Assembly: GCA_963997635.1 (NCBI GenBank)
Contig: CAXEND010000009.1
Span: 30,691-94,690 of the forward strand
Length of the DNA stretch: 64,000 nucleotides
DNA from: GCA-2728135 sp002728135
GTDB lineage: Bacteria > Pseudomonadota > Alphaproteobacteria > UBA828
Direction: 5' to 3'
Below the pieces are notes generated by a model. It was given only the letters and a program-made list of their open reading frames with translations. It was not told the origin of the DNA and searched no databases. Both the position numbers and the translations under genes were made by a program. This document shows, in pieces, positions 61,045 to 64,000 of the stretch. The first letter of the stretch is position 1. Each line of letters starts with the position of its first letter.

Positions 61045-61869
61045 CTAAGGTTTTCTCCGACGCAGAATATATTTGTCGGTTTTTTTATTGTTACGCGTAC
61101 GTTTACCCTTTGTTGGTTTCCCCCAAGGTGAAACGGGATGTCTGCCACCTGATGTTCTACCCTCACCACCACCATGAGGATGATCAACAGGATTCATTGC
61201 AACACCACGAACACTGGGGCGGATCCCTTTCCAACGAGCTCTACCCGCCTTGCCCATGTTCTGATTCTGATGGTCTGGGTTTGAAACAGCACCGATCGTT
61301 GCCATACAATCAGCTCTGACCATACGTTGTTCGCCAGATGTAAGTCTAAGTAATGCATAACCCTGGTCCTTACCTACAAGCTGCACATAAGACCCTGCTG
61401 CTCTTGCTATTTGCCCGCCTTTCCCTGGTTTGAGCTCAACATTATGGATGATAGTACCAACAGGAATATTTTTCATTGGCATTGAGTTTCCAGGCTTAAT
61501 GTCTACCTTATCTCCAGAAACAACTACATCACCTTCAGTTAATCTTTGTGGTGCCAAGATATATGATAAAGAGCCATCCTCATATTTGATTAATGCAATA
61601 TATGCTGAACGATTAGGATCATATTCTATTCTAGATACCGTTGCAGAAATATTGAATTTTAATCGCTTAAAATCAACCAACCTGTACCGGCGTTTATGAC
61701 CACCACCTCTTCGACGAACGGTTACCCTTCCGACGTTATTTCGCCCTCCATTCTTGTTAAGTCCCTCTGTAAGTTCCTTAACAGGGCTTCCCTTCCAGAG
61801 GTTTGAGCGATCAACTAAAACTAATTGACGTTGACCTGGTGTTCTAGGATTAAAAGTTTTAAGTGCCAT
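61045..61869 (-). CDS. rplB: 50S ribosomal protein L2
   Basis: Core large-subunit protein needed for peptidyl-transferase activity. The 274 residues include GRNNVGRVTVRRRGGGHKRRYR, YDPNRSAYIALIKYEDGS, GNSMPMKNIPVGTIIHNVELKPGKGGQIARAAG and PVDHPHGGGEGRTSGGRHPVSPWGKPTKG with the conserved histidine. It lies four bases after rplW. Confidence 0.98.
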   Translation of the reverse strand: MALKTFNPRTPGQRQLVLVDRSNLWKGSPVKELTEGLNKNGGRNNVGRVTVRRRGGGHKRRYRLVDFKRLKFNISATVSRIEYDPNRSAYIALIKYEDGSLSYILAPQRLTEGDVVVSGDKVDIKPGNSMPMKNIPVGTIIHNVELKPGKGGQIARAAGSYVQLVGKDQGYALLRLTSGEQRMVRADCMATIGAVSNPDHQNQNMGKAGRARWKGIRPSVRGVAMNPVDHPHGGGEGRTSGGRHPVSPWGKPTKGKRTRNNKKTDKYILRRRKP

Positions 61870-61873
61870 TGCA

Positions 61874-62179
61874 TTAAACTCCCGTCATTACGTCTATGTG
61901 CTGGCCTTCAGATATACGAACAATGGCTTTTTTCCAGTCAGCACGCTGACCTCGACGCCCTCGAAACATCTTTACCTTTCCATGCACATTAATAGTGTTG
62001 ACAGATTCTACCTTCACACCAAAAAGCCCCTCAACTGCAGCCTTGATTTCTGGTTTTGTTGCATCACGAGAGACTTTAAAAGTTACTTGATTATTCTCAG
62101 CACCTTGTGTTGCCTTCTCCGTTACCACAGGGCTCCTGATAATATCATACCAGCGCCCCTTTTTCCTAACATCACTCAT
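61874..62179 (-). CDS. rplW: 50S ribosomal protein L23
   Basis: Tunnel-exit docking protein for trigger factor and SRP, 101 residues. It has YDIIRSPVVTEKATQGAENNQVTFKV, VEGLFGVKVESVNTINVHGKVKMFRGRRGQRADWKKAIV. The ATG overlaps the rplD stop as ATGA. Confidence 0.97.
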   Translation of the reverse strand: MSDVRKKGRWYDIIRSPVVTEKATQGAENNQVTFKVSRDATKPEIKAAVEGLFGVKVESVNTINVHGKVKMFRGRRGQRADWKKAIVRISEGQHIDVMTGV

Positions 62180-62796
62180 GTTAAACGAGCCTCCAACTGC
62201 TCAACGGCTTCCCGTGTGAGAATTAAAGTTTCCCGACGCAGAATGTCATATACATTAGCACCCTGCTGACCAATGACATAAATACCCGGAATATTTTTTG
62301 CGGCTTTTTGGAAATTCACATCAATTTCACTACCACTGATTATTAATACAGATTCCCATCCTAATTTGCTGAATTTTTCAGCTAAAACTTTAGTTTTCGC
62401 ATCTTGAATATTTATAGAGTCTATTACAAATAACTTTCCATCCGCTTTCTTTGAAGAAAGAGCACAGCAAAGAGCACGTTTCCTAACTTTTTTTGGCAAT
62501 TTATGTCCATGATCTCTTGAGACTGGGCCAAAGGTTACCCCCCCGCCCCTAAATTGACTCACTTTAGAAGTACCGTGCCTTGCCCTTCCAGTTCCTTTTT
62601 GTTTATACATCTTTGCTGTAGTGCCACGGATTTCGCTTCGTCCTTTTACCTTATGTGTACCAGCTCTCCTTTTTGCCAACTGCCACTGCACATATCGATG
62701 CATCAAATCTGCTCTTATATCCGTGCCAAAAACCTCATCTTTTAGTTCTATTTCACCAACTTCAACAGAATCTAAGTTTGTAATGTTAATTTTCAT
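62176..62796 (-). CDS. rplD: 50S ribosomal protein L4
   Basis: Tunnel protein and, in E. coli, autogenous regulator of the S10 operon. The 206 residues include KVKGRSEIRGTTAKMYKQKGTGRARHGTSKVSQFRGGGVTFGP and KVRKRALCCALSSK. The ATG overlaps the rplC stop as TGATG. No evident S10-leader hairpin can be judged, since only 53 bases lie upstream of rpsJ. Confidence 0.97.
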   Translation of the reverse strand: MKINITNLDSVEVGEIELKDEVFGTDIRADLMHRYVQWQLAKRRAGTHKVKGRSEIRGTTAKMYKQKGTGRARHGTSKVSQFRGGGVTFGPVSRDHGHKLPKKVRKRALCCALSSKKADGKLFVIDSINIQDAKTKVLAEKFSKLGWESVLIISGSEIDVNFQKAAKNIPGIYVIGQQGANVYDILRRETLILTREAVEQLEARLT

Positions 62797-63614
62797 CAGG
62801 ATTGCTCCTCTTTATCAGCAGCATCCGATTTTTCTTCTAGCCTAGAATCCAAGTTTTCAGGAATATCAACTGGAGCTTCATGAGAAGTCTCATCTTGATT
62901 TATATTATCTTCCTCAGAACTTATATTAATAAGTCCCGCTGGGAAAGGAGCATCCTGTGGCAAAGTTTTTTTCTTACAATCAGAAACAAGGACAACGCCA
63001 CCATCGGGCCCTGGTATAGACCCTTTAATCAAAATTACCCCCTCATCATAATCCGTCGACACCACCTCAAGATTCTGTGTTGTAACTCTTGCAGCACCCA
63101 TATGTCCTGCCATTTTTTTACCCTTAAAAACTTTACCTGGATCTTGACTGTTTCCAGTAGAACCATGTGAACGATGAGATATTGAAACACCATGACTTGC
63201 TCTAAGGCCACCAAAGTTATGCCTTTTCATGGCGCCTGCGAAACCCTTACCGATTGAAGTACCTGTTACATCAACCTTCTGTCCAGACACAAAATGTTCA
63301 ACCGAGAGTTGTGCCCCGATATCAAGTATAGCATCTTCAGATACGCGGAATTCTGTGATATAACGCATAGGTTCAATTTGTATCTTAGAAAAATGACCAC
63401 GGATTGGTTTGCTAACATTTTTTACTTTTGCTTTTTTTGCACCTAATTGCAAAGCAATATAACCATCCTTTTCTATAGTCCTTTGCCCCAGAACATAACA
63501 ATCTTCTACCCTTAAGACAGTCACGGGAATATGTTTACCAGAATCATTAAAAACACTAGTCATCCCGATTTTCTCAGCTATTAAGCCTGTGCGACGTTGA
63601 GTTGAAGTTGTCAT
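62796..63614 (-). CDS. rplC: 50S ribosomal protein L3 with acidic C-terminal tail
   Basis: Early-assembly large-subunit protein. The core has TGLIAEKIGMTSVFNDSGKHIPVTVLRVEDC, GTSIGKGFAGAMKRHNFGG, SHGVSISHRSHGSTGNSQDPGKVFKGKKMAGHMG (central loop) and LIKGSIPGPDGGVVLV. The family core ends near residue 220. It is followed by about 50 residues rich in Glu, Asp, Asn and Ser (ending LEEKSDAADKEEQS), making 272 residues against 209 in E. coli. It lies 18 bases after rpsJ. Confidence 0.97.
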   Translation of the reverse strand: MTTSTQRRTGLIAEKIGMTSVFNDSGKHIPVTVLRVEDCYVLGQRTIEKDGYIALQLGAKKAKVKNVSKPIRGHFSKIQIEPMRYITEFRVSEDAILDIGAQLSVEHFVSGQKVDVTGTSIGKGFAGAMKRHNFGGLRASHGVSISHRSHGSTGNSQDPGKVFKGKKMAGHMGAARVTTQNLEVVSTDYDEGVILIKGSIPGPDGGVVLVSDCKKKTLPQDAPFPAGLINISSEEDNINQDETSHEAPVDIPENLDSRLEEKSDAADKEEQS

Positions 63615-63632
63615 GCTTTACCTCCCCCAGCC

Positions 63633-63947
63633 TCACAACCTGATCTCAACATCCACGCCAGCAGCAAGATCAAGCTTCATTAAAGCATCAACTGTCTGGG
63701 GAGTTGGGTCAACTATATCTAAAAGTCTTTTGTGAATCCTAATTTCAAATTGCTCACGTGATTTTTTATCTACATGAGGTGATCTATTGACTGTGAAGCG
63801 CTCTATTCTTGTAGGCAATGGAATAGGTCCGCGTAATTGAGCACCGGTACGTCTAGCTGTATTTACGATCTCATTCGTTGACACATCTAAGACTCGATGA
63901 TCAAATGCTTTTAGCCTTATTCTAATATTTTGGCTTTCAATTGCCAT
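63633..63947 (-). CDS. rpsJ: 30S ribosomal protein S10
   Basis: Head protein of the small subunit, also the NusE antitermination factor. The 104 residues include IRIRLKAFDHRVLDVSTNEIVNTARRTGAQLRGPIPLPTRIERFTVNRSPHVDKKSREQFEIR. The ATG at 63947 is preceded by AAAGGG eight bases upstream. It is the first gene of the cluster visible in the window; tuf, fusA, rpsG and rpsL normally lie further upstream, outside the window. Confidence 0.98.
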   Translation of the reverse strand: MAIESQNIRIRLKAFDHRVLDVSTNEIVNTARRTGAQLRGPIPLPTRIERFTVNRSPHVDKKSREQFEIRIHKRLLDIVDPTPQTVDALMKLDLAAGVDVEIRL

Positions 63948-64000
63948 TATTTAGCCCTTTCTGAGGCAGTTATTCCCAAATGCCTAAGCAAAAATCTTAG

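Noticed and set aside
63948..64000. Open frame of 17 codons running into the rpsJ start, ending LGITASERAK with a TAATG overlap
   Set aside because: It does not match the EF-Tu C-terminus expected upstream, and only 53 bases are visible. It could be an unknown gene end or plain intergenic sequence.
1..64000. Search by eye for CRISPR arrays, insertion sequences, prophage, toxin-antitoxin or defence genes
   Set aside because: None was seen. All long open frames are accounted for by conserved metabolic, envelope, repair or translation genes, and gaps are too short to hold such systems.

Overview
The window is a dense, AT-rich stretch of a bacterial chromosome and reads as an alphaproteobacterium. 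Several genes are typical of that class: an ATP12-type F1-ATPase chaperone, a DUF1489 protein, the mfd-sdhE-recG-DUF502 neighbourhood, a PccA/PccB pair and the ispH/hpn arrangement. The low G+C, short intergenic gaps (none above about 300 bases), frequent overlaps and lack of mobile elements, CRISPR arrays or tRNA/rRNA genes suggest a streamlined, possibly free-living aquatic member related to Rhodospirillales-like lineages. That placement is inference.

Bases 1-15000 are an isoprenoid/hopanoid locus. On the plus strand a 5'-cut enoyl-CoA hydratase and a CoA-binding protein precede ispH and hpnH. On the minus strand lie hpnG, shc, dxs, a PagL-like outer-membrane protein, hpnA and a CDP-alcohol phosphatidyltransferase. 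The phosphatidyltransferase is divergent from a sugar-phosphate-type nucleotidyltransferase. Then come hpnD, hpnC and dxr (ispC). Three MEP-pathway steps (Dxs, Dxr, IspH) therefore sit beside squalene synthesis (HpnC, HpnD), cyclisation (Shc) and C35 side-chain formation (HpnH, HpnG). hpnE, the usual third squalene-forming gene, is absent from the window. The phosphatidyltransferase/nucleotidyltransferase pair looks like a head-group activation and transfer module and is the least explained part of the region.

Bases 14680-21735 hold a pterin carbinolamine dehydratase and DNA repair/recombination genes (mfd, recG), with sdhE between them and a DUF502 membrane protein that appears to start at an ATT codon. 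Bases 21886-28907 hold cell-envelope genes: a D,D-carboxypeptidase with a SPOR domain, an amidase, phosphomannomutase/phosphoglucomutase, UDP-glucose dehydrogenase, GalU and a membrane J-domain protein.

Bases 28987-46652 are acyl-CoA and central carbon metabolism. They include a leucine/branched-chain catabolic set (isovaleryl-CoA dehydrogenase, thiolase, acyl-CoA dehydrogenase, methylcrotonyl-CoA carboxylase beta subunit, enoyl-CoA hydratase), a PLP-dependent dehydratase, MgtE, two adjacent malic enzymes, LipB and propionyl-CoA carboxylase (PccA, PccB). The methylcrotonyl-CoA carboxylase biotin subunit is not in the window.

Bases 46768-49878 carry an ATP12-type chaperone, an RluA-family pseudouridine synthase and RarA. 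A hairpin terminator at 49908-49934 separates these from the S10-spc-alpha ribosomal protein supercluster. That cluster runs on the minus strand from rpsJ (63947) to rplQ (49955) and includes secY, adk and rpoA.
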